DNA of 64,000 bases from Gammaproteobacteria bacterium (lineage in GTDB: Bacteria > Pseudomonadota > Gammaproteobacteria > Pseudomonadales > JAUIET01): the NCBI GenBank assembly GCA_030429735.1, contig JAUIET010000001.1, forward strand, positions 124,001 through 188,000. Direction: 5' to 3'. Shown here piece after piece: positions 51,682 to 60,914 of the stretch. The first letter of the stretch is position 1. The number at the start of each line of letters is the position of its first letter. The notes under the pieces are model-generated. The model worked only from the letters and a program-made list of their open reading frames with translations. It made no database searches and was not told the origin of the DNA. Position numbers and translations under genes: made by a program.

Positions 51682-53802
51682 ATGAGAGCACAACTACCCT
51701 TTCGCCGCTCGTTAATCGCGAGCATGGTCTGCGTCGCCGGTACTACTGGCGCCATGGCCCAGGAGACTGCCAATAATGAGCTTGAAGAGGTATTGGTCAC
51801 GTCCCAGAGGCAACCCTATCGAGGAGACACCCCACTCGAATCCCTGCCCCAACAGGTCCAAATCCTGGGCGATGAATTACTCGTCGAGGTTGGCGCTGTC
51901 AGTTTTCAGGACGCGCTGGATTACGCTGGCGGCTTCGCCCGCCAGAACAGCTTTGGGGGACTTTGGGACAGCTTCGCTATCCGCGGTTTCGCGGGTGACG
52001 AGAACCTGCCCTCGGGTTACCTGATCAACGGATTCAGTGGCGGACGCGGGTTCAGCGGCAACCGCGACGCTTCCAATATCGAGACGATCGAAATTCTCAA
52101 GGGACCCGGCTCTGCACTCTACGGCCGCGGTGAGCCCGGCGGCACCGTCAACATCATCACCAAAAAGCCCCAGTTTGACACTGAAGGCTACGTGCGCGGC
52201 TCCGCAGGACGCTGGTCAACCTATCGTGTCGAAGGCGACTACACCACGGGACTGACCGACAAACTGGCGGTGCGTATTAACGGCGCCTATGAGGACACTG
52301 AAAGCTTTCGCGACACAGTGGAAACCGAACGTCTGGTACTCACTCCCTCTGTGCTCTACCTGCTCGGTGATCGCTCTACCATCAACTACGAGATGGAATA
52401 CCTCGACCAGGAAGCGCCGTTTGATCGCGGTATCGCCGCGATCAACGGAGACCCCGAGGCACTCCCGGTCAGCCGCTTCCTTGGCGAGCCTGACAACGGC
52501 CCCAACGAAATCAAAGCTATCGGTCACCAGATTACCTTCCAGCACGAGCTAAACAACGATTGGTCGTTGCTCGGCGGGATCGGTTATCGCGAATCAAGCC
52601 TCGAGGGCATCAACTCAGGGGCCGAGCTCTCCGGAGGACGTCAGTTACTCGACGACGATGGCGAGACACTGGTACGGCAACCGCGTAACCTCGACTACGA
52701 TGCAGAGGACCTGTCTGGCCGCATCGAGCTGTCCGGCAGCTTCGATACAGGTCCTTTCAAGCACCACTTTATGGTGGGGGCGGATGCCTACGAGTATGAG
52801 CTCGATTCCTTCCAGGAACGCTTCCGCGTCGCCTTCGGTACCGGCGATACAACCTACTCAATAAACGTGTTCAATCCCGAGTATGGACAGACCGTGCCGC
52901 CCCTGACCACGTTTACTGACCGCCTGGAAGAGCAGAGCGCCAGGGGTCTGTACATGCAGGATCAGATCGACCTCTCCGAAAAGTGGAAGGTACTGTTCGG
53001 CGTACGCTATGACGACTACGACCAGGACGTAACCAATCGCCTGAGCGGCAGCAAGGTGTCCCAGTCCCTGACCCAGACCAGTCCTCGCGCCGGTATTGTC
53101 TTCGAGCCAAACGACAACCTGAGCATTTATGCCAGCTACGCGGAAGGCTTTCGCCCCAATAGCGGCATCGACGCCAACGACAATGCCTTCGACCCGGAAG
53201 AGACCAAATCTTATGAAGCGGGCGTGAAGTACTACAACGAAACAATCAGCGCTACCGTCGCGGTGTTCAGTATGGAGAAATCCAACATCCTGACGGCTGA
53301 CCCGGTCAACCAGGGCTTTTCCGCCGCCCTGGGTGAAGCGGAAAGCGAGGGGGTTGAGATCGATATTACCGGTCAGCTGACAGACTCCCTGAGCCTGATG
53401 CTCAACTACGCCTATGTCGATGCCAAGACTACCAACACGGTGGTTAACGCTGACTGGGGCGTGGAGATTCCCGCCGGCAGCCCGCTGATCAATATCCCCG
53501 AGAACAGTGCCAACATGGTGCTGAAGCAGGACTTCACCTTCGGTGGCTCCCCGGCATCAATGGGCTTGAGCGTCATTTACGTGGATGACCGCCTTGGGGA
53601 AACGATTGATCCGTCATACATCCTGCCATCTTACACGCTGCTCAACCTGTTCGGCTCCTACCAGATGACCGATCGACTGAAGCTGTCCGTCAACCTGGAC
53701 AACGTGACCGACGAGGAATACTACGTCAGCTCCTACCACAAGTGGTGGACCATGCCGGGCGCACCCTTTAGCTGGACAGTTGGCGCGGAATACGCCTTCT
53801 AG
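51682..53802 (+). CDS. TonB-dependent siderophore-type receptor
   Basis: 706 residues. Signal peptide (about 1-30, ending AMAQE), then an N-terminal TonB-box-like ELEEVLVT, a plug domain (about 45-165: LPQQVQILGDELL, FAIRGFAGDENLPSGYLING, IEILKGPGSALYGRGEPGG) and a 22-strand barrel to a C-terminal aromatic residue (GAEYAF). The plug pattern is that of ferrichrome-type siderophore receptors. It could be the outer-membrane partner of the importer encoded with the peptide synthetase, but it sits beyond the IS graveyard and may instead serve another ferric chelate. A terminator follows, and a PepSY gene lies downstream as in many iron-uptake loci. No Fur box was found upstream. Confidence 0.88.
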   Translation: MRAQLPFRRSLIASMVCVAGTTGAMAQETANNELEEVLVTSQRQPYRGDTPLESLPQQVQILGDELLVEVGAVSFQDALDYAGGFARQNSFGGLWDSFAIRGFAGDENLPSGYLINGFSGGRGFSGNRDASNIETIEILKGPGSALYGRGEPGGTVNIITKKPQFDTEGYVRGSAGRWSTYRVEGDYTTGLTDKLAVRINGAYEDTESFRDTVETERLVLTPSVLYLLGDRSTINYEMEYLDQEAPFDRGIAAINGDPEALPVSRFLGEPDNGPNEIKAIGHQITFQHELNNDWSLLGGIGYRESSLEGINSGAELSGGRQLLDDDGETLVRQPRNLDYDAEDLSGRIELSGSFDTGPFKHHFMVGADAYEYELDSFQERFRVAFGTGDTTYSINVFNPEYGQTVPPLTTFTDRLEEQSARGLYMQDQIDLSEKWKVLFGVRYDDYDQDVTNRLSGSKVSQSLTQTSPRAGIVFEPNDNLSIYASYAEGFRPNSGIDANDNAFDPEETKSYEAGVKYYNETISATVAVFSMEKSNILTADPVNQGFSAALGEAESEGVEIDITGQLTDSLSLMLNYAYVDAKTTNTVVNADWGVEIPAGSPLINIPENSANMVLKQDFTFGGSPASMGLSVIYVDDRLGETIDPSYILPSYTLLNLFGSYQMTDRLKLSVNLDNVTDEEYYVSSYHKWWTMPGAPFSWTVGAEYAF

Positions 53803-53836
53803 GGCTATACCCCTACGCGCTTACTGCGCACCGTTA

Positions 53837-53865
53837 CCGGCAGGGCAACCTGCCGGTCTTTTTTT
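53837..53865 (+). terminator. Rho-independent terminator after the TonB receptor
   Basis: CCGGCAGG-GCAA-CCTGCCGG (53837-53856) is a perfect 8-bp stem followed by TCTTTTTTT. It should end the receptor transcript. The PepSY gene starts only four bases after the T-run, leaving no room for a ribosome binding site. Confidence 0.85.
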
Positions 53866-53868
53866 ATT

Positions 53869-54912
53869 ATGATCGCCAAACGCACCTTATCAAGCCTACA
53901 CCGCCGGGTCGCCGTGATAGCAGCGCTGTTCCTGCTGGTTCAGGCCGCAAGTGGCATGGCGATTTCCTGGCGCTGGGAAGCCGCTCGTTTTTTCGACCCT
54001 TCCGGCATGACCGGCACCCGTGGCGCTGCCGATGCCGATGCCGATCCTGAACAGGTCCTCGGGCGCGCTGTAGCGAATCTGCCGGCAGCGTCAACCACGC
54101 GGATCTTCTTCCCCGGAGACGCCAGGGGTGTCTATTTTCTGCAACTGGATACCGAGCAGGGAACGCACTACGCGTCGATCAATCCCGCAGATGGCTCCGT
54201 GTTGCGCCAGGGTAGTGTCTGGCGCTTTCCCGTCGAGGCAGCTTTGCAACTGCATTTCCAGCCTTTGCCAGGCTGGCCTGGAAACCTGTTGGTGCTGGCC
54301 CTGGCGCTGGCCCTCGTCTCACTCGGTGTCACAGGCTTCCTGTTCTGGCTTCCCGGCCAGGATCGCGGACGCGGAAGGCTCGCCATTGATACTCGCCAAC
54401 CGGCGAAGCGGGTGGTACGACAACTGCACCGCACACTGGGTATTATTGCCCTTCCTCTGCTGCTGACCATCGCCATCACCGGCGCCCTGCTCACCGTGGA
54501 GATACTGCTGGCTGCTTCCGGCCCCTCGGCAGAAAAAAAGCACTATAAAATTTCCACATTTGCCGGCTTCAGCCGCGCCCTCGAGGCAGCACAACAGGCT
54601 TTTCCCGGAACACAGGTTCGCGATGTGCGAATATCCCAGTCCGGTGCCGTGCGCTTCCAGTTCCACAAGCCGGACAAAGACCCATGGGAGATAAATCGAG
54701 TCACTACCTCCCTGCAGGCCCCCAGCGTGATCGAGCCGCAGCCAGCCAGCGAGTTGCAGGCCTGGTGGCCGCAGCTATTGCCGATCCACACCGGGAGTCT
54801 GCTGGGGATCCCCGGGCGGCTACTGGCAACGGCTACGGCGGGAATACTCGGGCTCCTGACCATTATCGGCGCCTATATGTGGCTTGATCGCGCCAGGCAA
54901 CGTCGAAGCTGA
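53869..54912 (+). CDS. PepSY-domain membrane protein
   Basis: 347 residues, PepSY_TM family. Four membrane helices: one near the N-terminus (VAVIAALFLLVQAASG), two central (NLLVLALALALVSLGVTGFL and IIALPLLLTIAITGALLTVE) and one at the end (TATAGILGLLTIIGAYMWL). Two periplasmic PepSY-like stretches lie between them. Relatives next to siderophore receptors are thought to act as ferric-siderophore reductases or uptake accessories, an inference here. The ATG is four bases after the terminator's T-run, so translation needs a leaderless or read-through mechanism. Confidence 0.82.
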   Translation: MIAKRTLSSLHRRVAVIAALFLLVQAASGMAISWRWEAARFFDPSGMTGTRGAADADADPEQVLGRAVANLPAASTTRIFFPGDARGVYFLQLDTEQGTHYASINPADGSVLRQGSVWRFPVEAALQLHFQPLPGWPGNLLVLALALALVSLGVTGFLFWLPGQDRGRGRLAIDTRQPAKRVVRQLHRTLGIIALPLLLTIAITGALLTVEILLAASGPSAEKKHYKISTFAGFSRALEAAQQAFPGTQVRDVRISQSGAVRFQFHKPDKDPWEINRVTTSLQAPSVIEPQPASELQAWWPQLLPIHTGSLLGIPGRLLATATAGILGLLTIIGAYMWLDRARQRRS

Positions 54913-55019
54913 GTGTACCCGGCAACGCGCTATGCTAGCTCAGGCGAATCATCTACTATGGCGTTCGTGCAGCGCCGACTTTCGCAGGCGCCTGCCGACC
55001 ACAGCATTAGAGGGAAGTG

Positions 55020-55511
55020 ATGTCTGAATTCAAGCTGGACCGGATCGATCTGAAAATACTGGCCGAGCTGCAACGCAATGGTCGCATCACCAATACCGAT
55101 CTTTCTGAAGCGGTAGCGCTGTCACCCAGCCCCTGCCTGGCACGGGTCAAACGCCTGGAAAAAAATGGCTATATCGTCAGCTACCACGCCCACATCGCCC
55201 TGGAGAAACTCGGCGAGACGTCGACGGTGTTTACTGAAGTTACCCTGGAAGATCACCACCGCGAGGATTTCCGCAAGTTCGAACAACGTATCGGCGAAGT
55301 CGACGAATTGCTCGAGTGCCACCTGATCAGTGGCGGCTATGACTACCTGCTCAAGTTTGTCACACGGGGGGTCGTTCACTACCAGGAGTTGATAGAGGAA
55401 ATCCTGGAGAAGGATTTCGGCATTACCAAGTACTTCAGTTACGTGGTCCTGAAGTCACCTATTGTCAAATTGCACTACCCGCTTACTACCCTGTTCAAGA
55501 CTGATCGCTGA
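55020..55511 (+). CDS. Lrp/AsnC-family regulator
   Basis: 163 residues. The helix-turn-helix (about 4-60: LDRIDLKILAELQRNGRITN, ALSPSPCLARVKRLEKNGYI) is followed by the RAM ligand-binding domain (about 70-150). Proteins of this family sense an amino acid and control nearby catabolic genes, here probably the aldehyde dehydrogenase and aminotransferase genes facing it. The ATG at 55020 is preceded by AGAGGGA; a GTG one codon earlier is also possible. The next gene starts about 12 bases after its stop and is likely co-transcribed. Confidence 0.9.
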   Translation: MSEFKLDRIDLKILAELQRNGRITNTDLSEAVALSPSPCLARVKRLEKNGYIVSYHAHIALEKLGETSTVFTEVTLEDHHREDFRKFEQRIGEVDELLECHLISGGYDYLLKFVTRGVVHYQELIEEILEKDFGITKYFSYVVLKSPIVKLHYPLTTLFKTDR

Positions 55512-55522
55512 GAGGGTCCACC

Positions 55523-56449
55523 ATCGCCATACTCTACAAGTCCGACCCCGAGCGCGGGCGCCACTGGCAACAGCGCTTTGCCGCCGAGGCACCCGACATC
55601 CCTTTCCGTATTTGGCCTGACGAAGGCGACCCTGCCCAGGTAGAGTACCTGGTGGCATGGAAGCCACCAGAAGACCCATTCCAGCGCTACCCCAACCTGA
55701 ATGTGGTATTTTCAGTGGGCGCCGGGGTAGACCAGTTCAATTTCGAATCGTTTCCGGACCAGGTGCGCCTGGTGCGCATGCTGGACCCGGGCATTACCCA
55801 GGGAATGGTCGAATACGCGACCCTTGCTGTGCTGGCACTGCACCGGGACCTGCCACGATACCTGGCGGCCCAGCACCAGGGAGACTGGCAAGCCCTGCCA
55901 TGGGTGCCAGCGCAACGCCGTACTGTAGGCATTATGGGTCTGGGTAACCTGGGCCAGGCAGTGGCGGAAAAACTGCTGGTGATGGGGTTTAAGGTATCAG
56001 GCTGGAGCCGCTCGAATCGCAGTATCAGTGGCGTGCGCAGCTTTGCCGGCGAACAGCAACTGGACGAGTTCCTGGGTGGAGCCGATATCCTGGTCTGCCT
56101 GCTACCCCTGACGGAATCCACCCGGGGGATTCTTAACGCTGACATCTTCCGCCGTCTCCCCCGAGGGGCCAGTCTGCTCAACATCGCGCGCGGCGCGCAC
56201 TTGAACGAGGAAGACCTGTTGGCCGCACTGGACGATGGACAACTTTCGGCCGCCATGCTCGATGTCATGGACGAAGAGCCCCCGCGCAGCCATCACCCTT
56301 TCTGGCAACACCCGCGAATTCTGCTGACGCCACATGTGGCTGCCACGACCCAGATGGACAGCGGCTGTGATGTACTACTAGAGAATATTCACCGCCATCA
56401 GGCGGGGCTGCCGATGCACGGCGAGGTCGATCTCAGCGCCGGCTACTGA
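55523..56449 (+). CDS. ghrA: GhrA-like 2-hydroxyacid dehydrogenase with apparent ATC start
   Basis: 308 residues if started at ATC 55523, close to E. coli GhrA (312). Family landmarks: NVVFSVGAGVDQF, an NAD(P)-binding GIMGLGNLGQAVAEKL (about 140-155), LLPLTESTRGILN, NIARGAHL with the catalytic Arg, DEEPPRSHHPFW with the catalytic Glu and His. GhrA reduces glyoxylate and hydroxypyruvate. There is no ATG, GTG or TTG at the natural N-terminus: the sequence reads GAGAGGGTCCACC-ATC-GCC-ATA-CTC, with a good Shine-Dalgarno six bases before ATC and the conserved beginning A-I-L-Y right after it. The next usual start, GTG at 55652, would delete 43 conserved residues. Confidence 0.85.
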   Translation: MAILYKSDPERGRHWQQRFAAEAPDIPFRIWPDEGDPAQVEYLVAWKPPEDPFQRYPNLNVVFSVGAGVDQFNFESFPDQVRLVRMLDPGITQGMVEYATLAVLALHRDLPRYLAAQHQGDWQALPWVPAQRRTVGIMGLGNLGQAVAEKLLVMGFKVSGWSRSNRSISGVRSFAGEQQLDEFLGGADILVCLLPLTESTRGILNADIFRRLPRGASLLNIARGAHLNEEDLLAALDDGQLSAAMLDVMDEEPPRSHHPFWQHPRILLTPHVAATTQMDSGCDVLLENIHRHQAGLPMHGEVDLSAGY

Positions 56450-56525
56450 GCCCTCTATGGACCAGGGGTGCGGCGGCCAGCAATGCGCCGGCCCAGCGGT
56501 GCCTGGCCGGCGTAGCCCGGTTCAC

Positions 56526-58040
56526 TCAGGCCAAGTTGCCCTGGCAGAGATATTTGAACTGCAGGTAGTCGTCGAGGCCGTAGTGTGAACCCTCGCGACC
56601 GTAGCCCGAGTCCTTGATACCACCGAAAGGCGCCACTTCGCTGGCAACCACCCCCTCGTTGATACCGATCACACCGGCTTCCAACTGACCCGCAACCCGC
56701 CAGATTCGCGCCGGGTCCTGGGTATAGAAATAGGCCGCGAGACCATAAGAGGTATCGTTGGCCCGGGTCATCACGTCCTGCTCTTCCGTGAAGCGGAACA
56801 ACGGCACCAGCGGGCCAAACGTCTCCTCGCAGTTGAGCGTCATACTTGCTGTCACATCACCCAGAATCGTCGGTGCGTAGTAGAAAGGGCCGTCGGCAAC
56901 ATCATTGCGCACCGACTGCCCGCCGGTAATCAGCGTGGCGCCCTGGTCCAGCGCATCGAGCACATGCCGTTCGATCTTCTCGATTGCACGACCGTTTATC
57001 ATCGGGCCAATCTGGGAATCTTCGCGTTCCGCAGGGCCGACACGCAGGGCCTCAACCGCCGCTTTCAGCTGCTCCACAAACTGTGTGTACACACTGTCGT
57101 GGACATAAACCCGGTTGGGGCTGACACAGGTCTGGCCGCTGTTGCGAAACTTGCCACGCATCAATCCATCGACAGCCGCAGCAACATCGGCATCCTCAAA
57201 GACGATGAAGGGGGCGTTGCCGCCAAGCTCAAGCGACAGGCGCTTGAGGGTATCGGACGAGGCCCGGGCGAGGTATTTGCCCACCGGGGTAGAACCGGTG
57301 AACGTCAGCTTGCGGACCCGGGAGTCACTCAGCCAGCTCCCTACCGCGTCCTGGGTGCCTGTCCGCGATGCAGTCACGATGTTGAGTACGCCGGCGGGTA
57401 AACCCGCCTCTTCGGCCAGGGCCACCAGCGCCAGCGCAGTCAGCGGAGTATCCTCTGCCGGCTTGGCGACTACGGTACAACCGGCAGCCAGGGCCGGGGC
57501 AATCTTGCGTGCGATCATGGCCAACGGGAAGTTCCAGGGGGTTACCGCGGCAACCACACCCACTGGCTCCCTGACCACCATCTGCTGCCTGCCGGGAGTA
57601 CCGGGCACCAGCACGTCTCCAGTGCTACGCGTTGTCTGTTCGGCAAACCACTCCACATAGGCGGCACCATAAGCTGCCTCCCCACGTGCTTCCGCCAGGG
57701 GCTTACCCTGCTCCCGTGACATCAGGCGCGCTAGGTCTTCGCTGTTCTCGAGTATCAACTGGTGCCAACGTTTAAGGAGGTTCGCCCGTTCACGGGCGCT
57801 GACATTACGCCAGCTCTTGAAGGCCCTCGACGCGGCGTTGGCAGCGGCATTGGCGTCCTCCGCAGTACTGTCGGGAACGCGGGTGAATACAGTATCGGTA
57901 GCCGGGTCGTTAACCTCGTGCCACCCTCCCTTGACCGCATCACACCACTTGCCATCGATAAAATTCTGGGTACGCATCAACTCCGGACGCGACAGCGCCA
58001 GAGTGGAATCCTGCTGAATATTCTTAATCACTAAACTCAT
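56526..58040 (-). CDS. gabD: NAD(P)-dependent succinate-semialdehyde-type dehydrogenase (GabD-like)
   Basis: 504 residues, aldehyde dehydrogenase superfamily. TPWNFPLAMIARKIAPALAAG (cofactor binding), FTGSTPVGKYL, LELGGNAPFIVFEDAD with the general-base Glu, and GQTCVSPNRVYV with the catalytic Cys. The substrate pocket fits succinate or aspartate semialdehyde; related SSADHs act downstream of aminotransferases in GABA, polyamine or ectoine breakdown. The ATG at 58040 is preceded by AGGAG; a GTG at 58052 is less likely. It is the last gene of a leftward aminotransferase-dehydrogenase-dehydrogenase operon, convergent with the GhrA-like gene across 76 bases. Confidence 0.9.
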   Translation of the reverse strand: MSLVIKNIQQDSTLALSRPELMRTQNFIDGKWCDAVKGGWHEVNDPATDTVFTRVPDSTAEDANAAANAASRAFKSWRNVSARERANLLKRWHQLILENSEDLARLMSREQGKPLAEARGEAAYGAAYVEWFAEQTTRSTGDVLVPGTPGRQQMVVREPVGVVAAVTPWNFPLAMIARKIAPALAAGCTVVAKPAEDTPLTALALVALAEEAGLPAGVLNIVTASRTGTQDAVGSWLSDSRVRKLTFTGSTPVGKYLARASSDTLKRLSLELGGNAPFIVFEDADVAAAVDGLMRGKFRNSGQTCVSPNRVYVHDSVYTQFVEQLKAAVEALRVGPAEREDSQIGPMINGRAIEKIERHVLDALDQGATLITGGQSVRNDVADGPFYYAPTILGDVTASMTLNCEETFGPLVPLFRFTEEQDVMTRANDTSYGLAAYFYTQDPARIWRVAGQLEAGVIGINEGVVASEVAPFGGIKDSGYGREGSHYGLDDYLQFKYLCQGNLA

Positions 58041-58048
58041 GGCTGAGC

Positions 58049-59149
58049 TCACTCCTGTACTTCCTTGCTGATAAGGTCGGCAATAGCGTTGCCGAGCTCC
58101 TGTGTTGTTGCTTCGCCGCCGAGATCGGGCGTATGCGGACCACTGACCAGAGCCTGTTCAATGGCGCTCACGATGGCATCGTGGGCCTCGCGACAAGCGC
58201 CCTGACCCTGGCCGAGAAAGTCGAGCATCATCGCGCCCGACCAGATCATTGCCACCGGATTGGCTATACCTTTGCCGAAGATATCCGGCGCTGAACCATG
58301 TACAGGCTCGAACAGCGATGGGAAGTGGCGCTCCGGATTGAGGTTGGCCGATGGAGCCAAACCAATGGTTCCGGTGCAGGCCGGCCCGAGGTCGGAAAGT
58401 ATGTCGCCAAACAGATTGGTGGCCAGCACCACATCGAAACGCTGGGGCTGCATCACAAAGCGTGCGCACAGAATATCGATATGCTGCTTGTCCCATTCCA
58501 CATCCGGATAATCCGCGGCGATGGTCGCGGCTCGCTTGTCCCACCAGGGCATGCTGATGGCCATGCCGTTGCTCTTGGTTGCGACTGTTACATGGTGCCG
58601 CTCCCTGCGCCCGGCCAGATCAAAGGCAAAGCGCATCACCCGGTCGGTGCCGTGGCGGGTGAACACGGACTGCTGCATCACCACTTCGCGGTCTGTGCCC
58701 TCGTACATGATGCCGCCGATAGCGGAGTACTCCCCTTCGGTATTTTCGCGCACGACCATAAAGTCGATATCGCTGGACGCGCCCGCGGCCAGGGGGCTGG
58801 GGATACCCTGGAAAGTCCGCGCGGGGCGCAGGTTGATGTACTGGTCGAATTCGCGACGGAAACGCAGAATCGAGCCCCACAGGGAGATGTGGTCGGGCAC
58901 TGTGTCCGGCCAGCCTACCGCGCCGAAATAAACAGCGTCGACGCCTTCCAGCTGCGCTTTCCAGTCATCCGGCATCATCTTGCCGTGAGCGCTGTAGTAG
59001 TCGCAGCTCGCCCATTCAATATGCTGGTAGTCGAGCTCGATGCCGAAACGCGCGGCGGCGGCGTCGAGCACCTTGAGTCCCTCGGGCATGACTTCAATAC
59101 CGATTCCGTCGCCGGGGATGACCGCAATAGTGAACTTTGTATTCGTCAT
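58049..59149 (-). CDS. TtuC/DmlA-like tartrate or D-malate dehydrogenase
   Basis: 366 residues of the isocitrate/isopropylmalate dehydrogenase family: IAVIPGDGIGIEVMPEGLKV, LRPARTFQGIPSPL, VVRENTEGEYSAIGG (the NTEGEY motif), LATNLFGDILSDLGPACTGT (metal-binding Asp residues) and EPVHGSAPDIFGKGIANPVA. The segment WGSILRFRREFDQYINLRP is as in tartrate dehydrogenase/decarboxylase and D-malate dehydrogenase rather than LeuB. It oxidatively decarboxylates a 2-hydroxy acid with NAD+. In the middle of the operon; spacing to neighbours is two and eight bases. Confidence 0.88.
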   Translation of the reverse strand: MTNTKFTIAVIPGDGIGIEVMPEGLKVLDAAAARFGIELDYQHIEWASCDYYSAHGKMMPDDWKAQLEGVDAVYFGAVGWPDTVPDHISLWGSILRFRREFDQYINLRPARTFQGIPSPLAAGASSDIDFMVVRENTEGEYSAIGGIMYEGTDREVVMQQSVFTRHGTDRVMRFAFDLAGRRERHHVTVATKSNGMAISMPWWDKRAATIAADYPDVEWDKQHIDILCARFVMQPQRFDVVLATNLFGDILSDLGPACTGTIGLAPSANLNPERHFPSLFEPVHGSAPDIFGKGIANPVAMIWSGAMMLDFLGQGQGACREAHDAIVSAIEQALVSGPHTPDLGGEATTQELGNAIADLISKEVQE

Positions 59150-59151
59150 GG

Positions 59152-60531
59152 TTACGCTACAGCCCTGAATACTTCGGGCTGCTCCAGCAGGCTATCGAGT
59201 GAGACTCTTAAACGTTCGAACAGGATGTCGAACTCCTGCTCGGTGAAGCACAGCGCCGGCGCAAAGCCAAGGATATTGTCACCGAAGGTGCGGAACACGA
59301 TGCCGTTCTCCCAGGCGATACTGCTCAGGCGCTCATGCAGTTTGAGGGACGGGTCGAAGCGTGCCTTGGTATTCTTGTCGGCCACCAGCTCCAGAGCCCC
59401 AAGCAGGCCCCGCTGGCGAGCGTCACCCACCAGCGGATGGTCCAGCATGTCCTGCAGGTGTTGCTCGAAACAAGGAGCCACCGACTGGCCATGCTCAAGC
59501 AGACCGCCCTCGTGATAAAGGCGTAAAACCTCTAAGCCGACAGCGGCGCTAACTGGATGAGCGGAGTAGGTCTGGCCGTGGCCCACGAGGCTGTCGTTTG
59601 CATTGCCATCGGCAATTCCCGCGTAGACCGCGGTCGACATCATTACCGCGCCCATCGGCGCGTAGCCCGCTGTCAAGCCTTTTGCCAGCGTCATCAAATC
59701 CGGCTCCACGCCCTCCGCATCACAGGCGAACAGCGGACCGGTGCGGCCAAAACCGGTGATCACTTCATCGACCACAAACAGTATGCCCAGATCACGACAG
59801 GTGTCCTGCATAGCCTTGAGCCAGCCAACCGGGGGCACCAGCACACCCCCAGAACCAATGATCGGTTCGCAGAAGAAAGCCGCGACCTTGTCGACCCCCA
59901 GCTCCACCACTTTGGCACGCAAGTGACTGACAGATTCCGCGATGAGCGCCGCAGGATCGTCACCCAGCGGATTGCGGTAGGCGTAGGGGCAGGGTATGTG
60001 GTGCTGGTTCGGCCGTGGCAGGTCAAAGTTCTGGTGAAATACCGGCAGGCCGGTCAGTCCGGCGCCCGTGCTGCTGGAGCCGTGATAGCCGCGCTCCAGG
60101 GCGATAAACTGCTTGCGCGATGGCTGTCCGGTGGAATTATAGTAGTGGGTGATATAACGAATGGCCGCATCCACTGCATCTGAGCCACCGAGTGAGAAGT
60201 AAACATGCTGCAGTGAAGCGGGCGACACCTCCACCAAACGCCGGGCCAGCTCAATCGCCGGCTCGGACCCGAAGCTGAAATACCCGGTAGCATAAGGCAG
60301 CCTCCGCATCTGTTCTGCCGCGACATCAGCCACGCTCTGCTGACCGTAGCCCACGTTCACACACCAGAGCCCGGCGAAGGCGTCCAGCACTTCCTTGCCG
60401 TGAATATCCTTCAACCATGAACCCTTTGCCGACTCCAGGATTCTAACACCCTGGTTCTCGTGGGCGCGGAAGTTGGTGACCGGGTGAATCAGATGCTGCC
60501 GATCCCAGGCAGAGAGCGTATTACATGACAT
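59152..60531 (-). CDS. Class III (omega) aminotransferase
   Basis: 459 residues, PLP fold type I. LKDIHGKEVLDAFAGLWCVN at the start, GYHGSSSTGAGLTG, ILFVVDEVITGFGRTG (PLP-phosphate and ring-contact Asp) and LAKGLTAGYAPMGAV with the Schiff-base Lys. Close to putrescine/omega-amino acid:pyruvate aminotransferases such as SpuC. It would convert an omega-amine to a semialdehyde, which the adjacent GabD-like enzyme oxidises. First gene of the leftward operon; ATG is the preferred start. Confidence 0.9.
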   Translation of the reverse strand: MSCNTLSAWDRQHLIHPVTNFRAHENQGVRILESAKGSWLKDIHGKEVLDAFAGLWCVNVGYGQQSVADVAAEQMRRLPYATGYFSFGSEPAIELARRLVEVSPASLQHVYFSLGGSDAVDAAIRYITHYYNSTGQPSRKQFIALERGYHGSSSTGAGLTGLPVFHQNFDLPRPNQHHIPCPYAYRNPLGDDPAALIAESVSHLRAKVVELGVDKVAAFFCEPIIGSGGVLVPPVGWLKAMQDTCRDLGILFVVDEVITGFGRTGPLFACDAEGVEPDLMTLAKGLTAGYAPMGAVMMSTAVYAGIADGNANDSLVGHGQTYSAHPVSAAVGLEVLRLYHEGGLLEHGQSVAPCFEQHLQDMLDHPLVGDARQRGLLGALELVADKNTKARFDPSLKLHERLSSIAWENGIVFRTFGDNILGFAPALCFTEQEFDILFERLRVSLDSLLEQPEVFRAVA

Positions 60532-60914
60532 GGCGATGCTCCGGTTGACGTCAGTGAATTAGATGTGTGAACAGACTCTGTACAAGCTGCCTGCGCAACG
60601 GGCGATATATTGATTAATATAATAGCGATGGCACGAATGAACTTGCTGTCGTAGAAGGCACTGTGAATACAGGTAAATTTCGTTTTTACAGCGTTCTTGG
60701 CATATTCTGCCGCGGGGTGTCACGCAACCGTCATTTCATAGGACTGACCGCCACGTACTGCCGGCACACTCTGCTGATTGGCCGGAACAAAACGAACTAT
60801 TTTTCGGTGTGACGCCCGGGAATCGGTGCACATCTTCCAGAACTAACGTGGTGTAATGGAGTCGTTGCCAACCACTCAACAGCCCTACCAACAGTAACAA
60901 CAGGAAGTACCACC
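60532..60914. promoter_or_regulatory. Divergent control region of the catabolic genes
   Basis: No gene seen in 380 bases between the aminotransferase operon and the HAD gene. An AT-rich island with partial symmetry (ATATATTGATTAATATAAT, about 60604-60622) stands out and fits the loose site preference of Lrp/AsnC regulators, one of which is encoded at 55020. The link is a guess. The HAD gene has an ACAGGAAG ribosome binding site just before its start. Confidence 0.4.

Noticed and set aside
58298-59515. 405-codon frame antisense to the TtuC-like gene and aminotransferase
   Set aside because: Opposite-strand shadow spanning two real genes; low-complexity composition and no domain.
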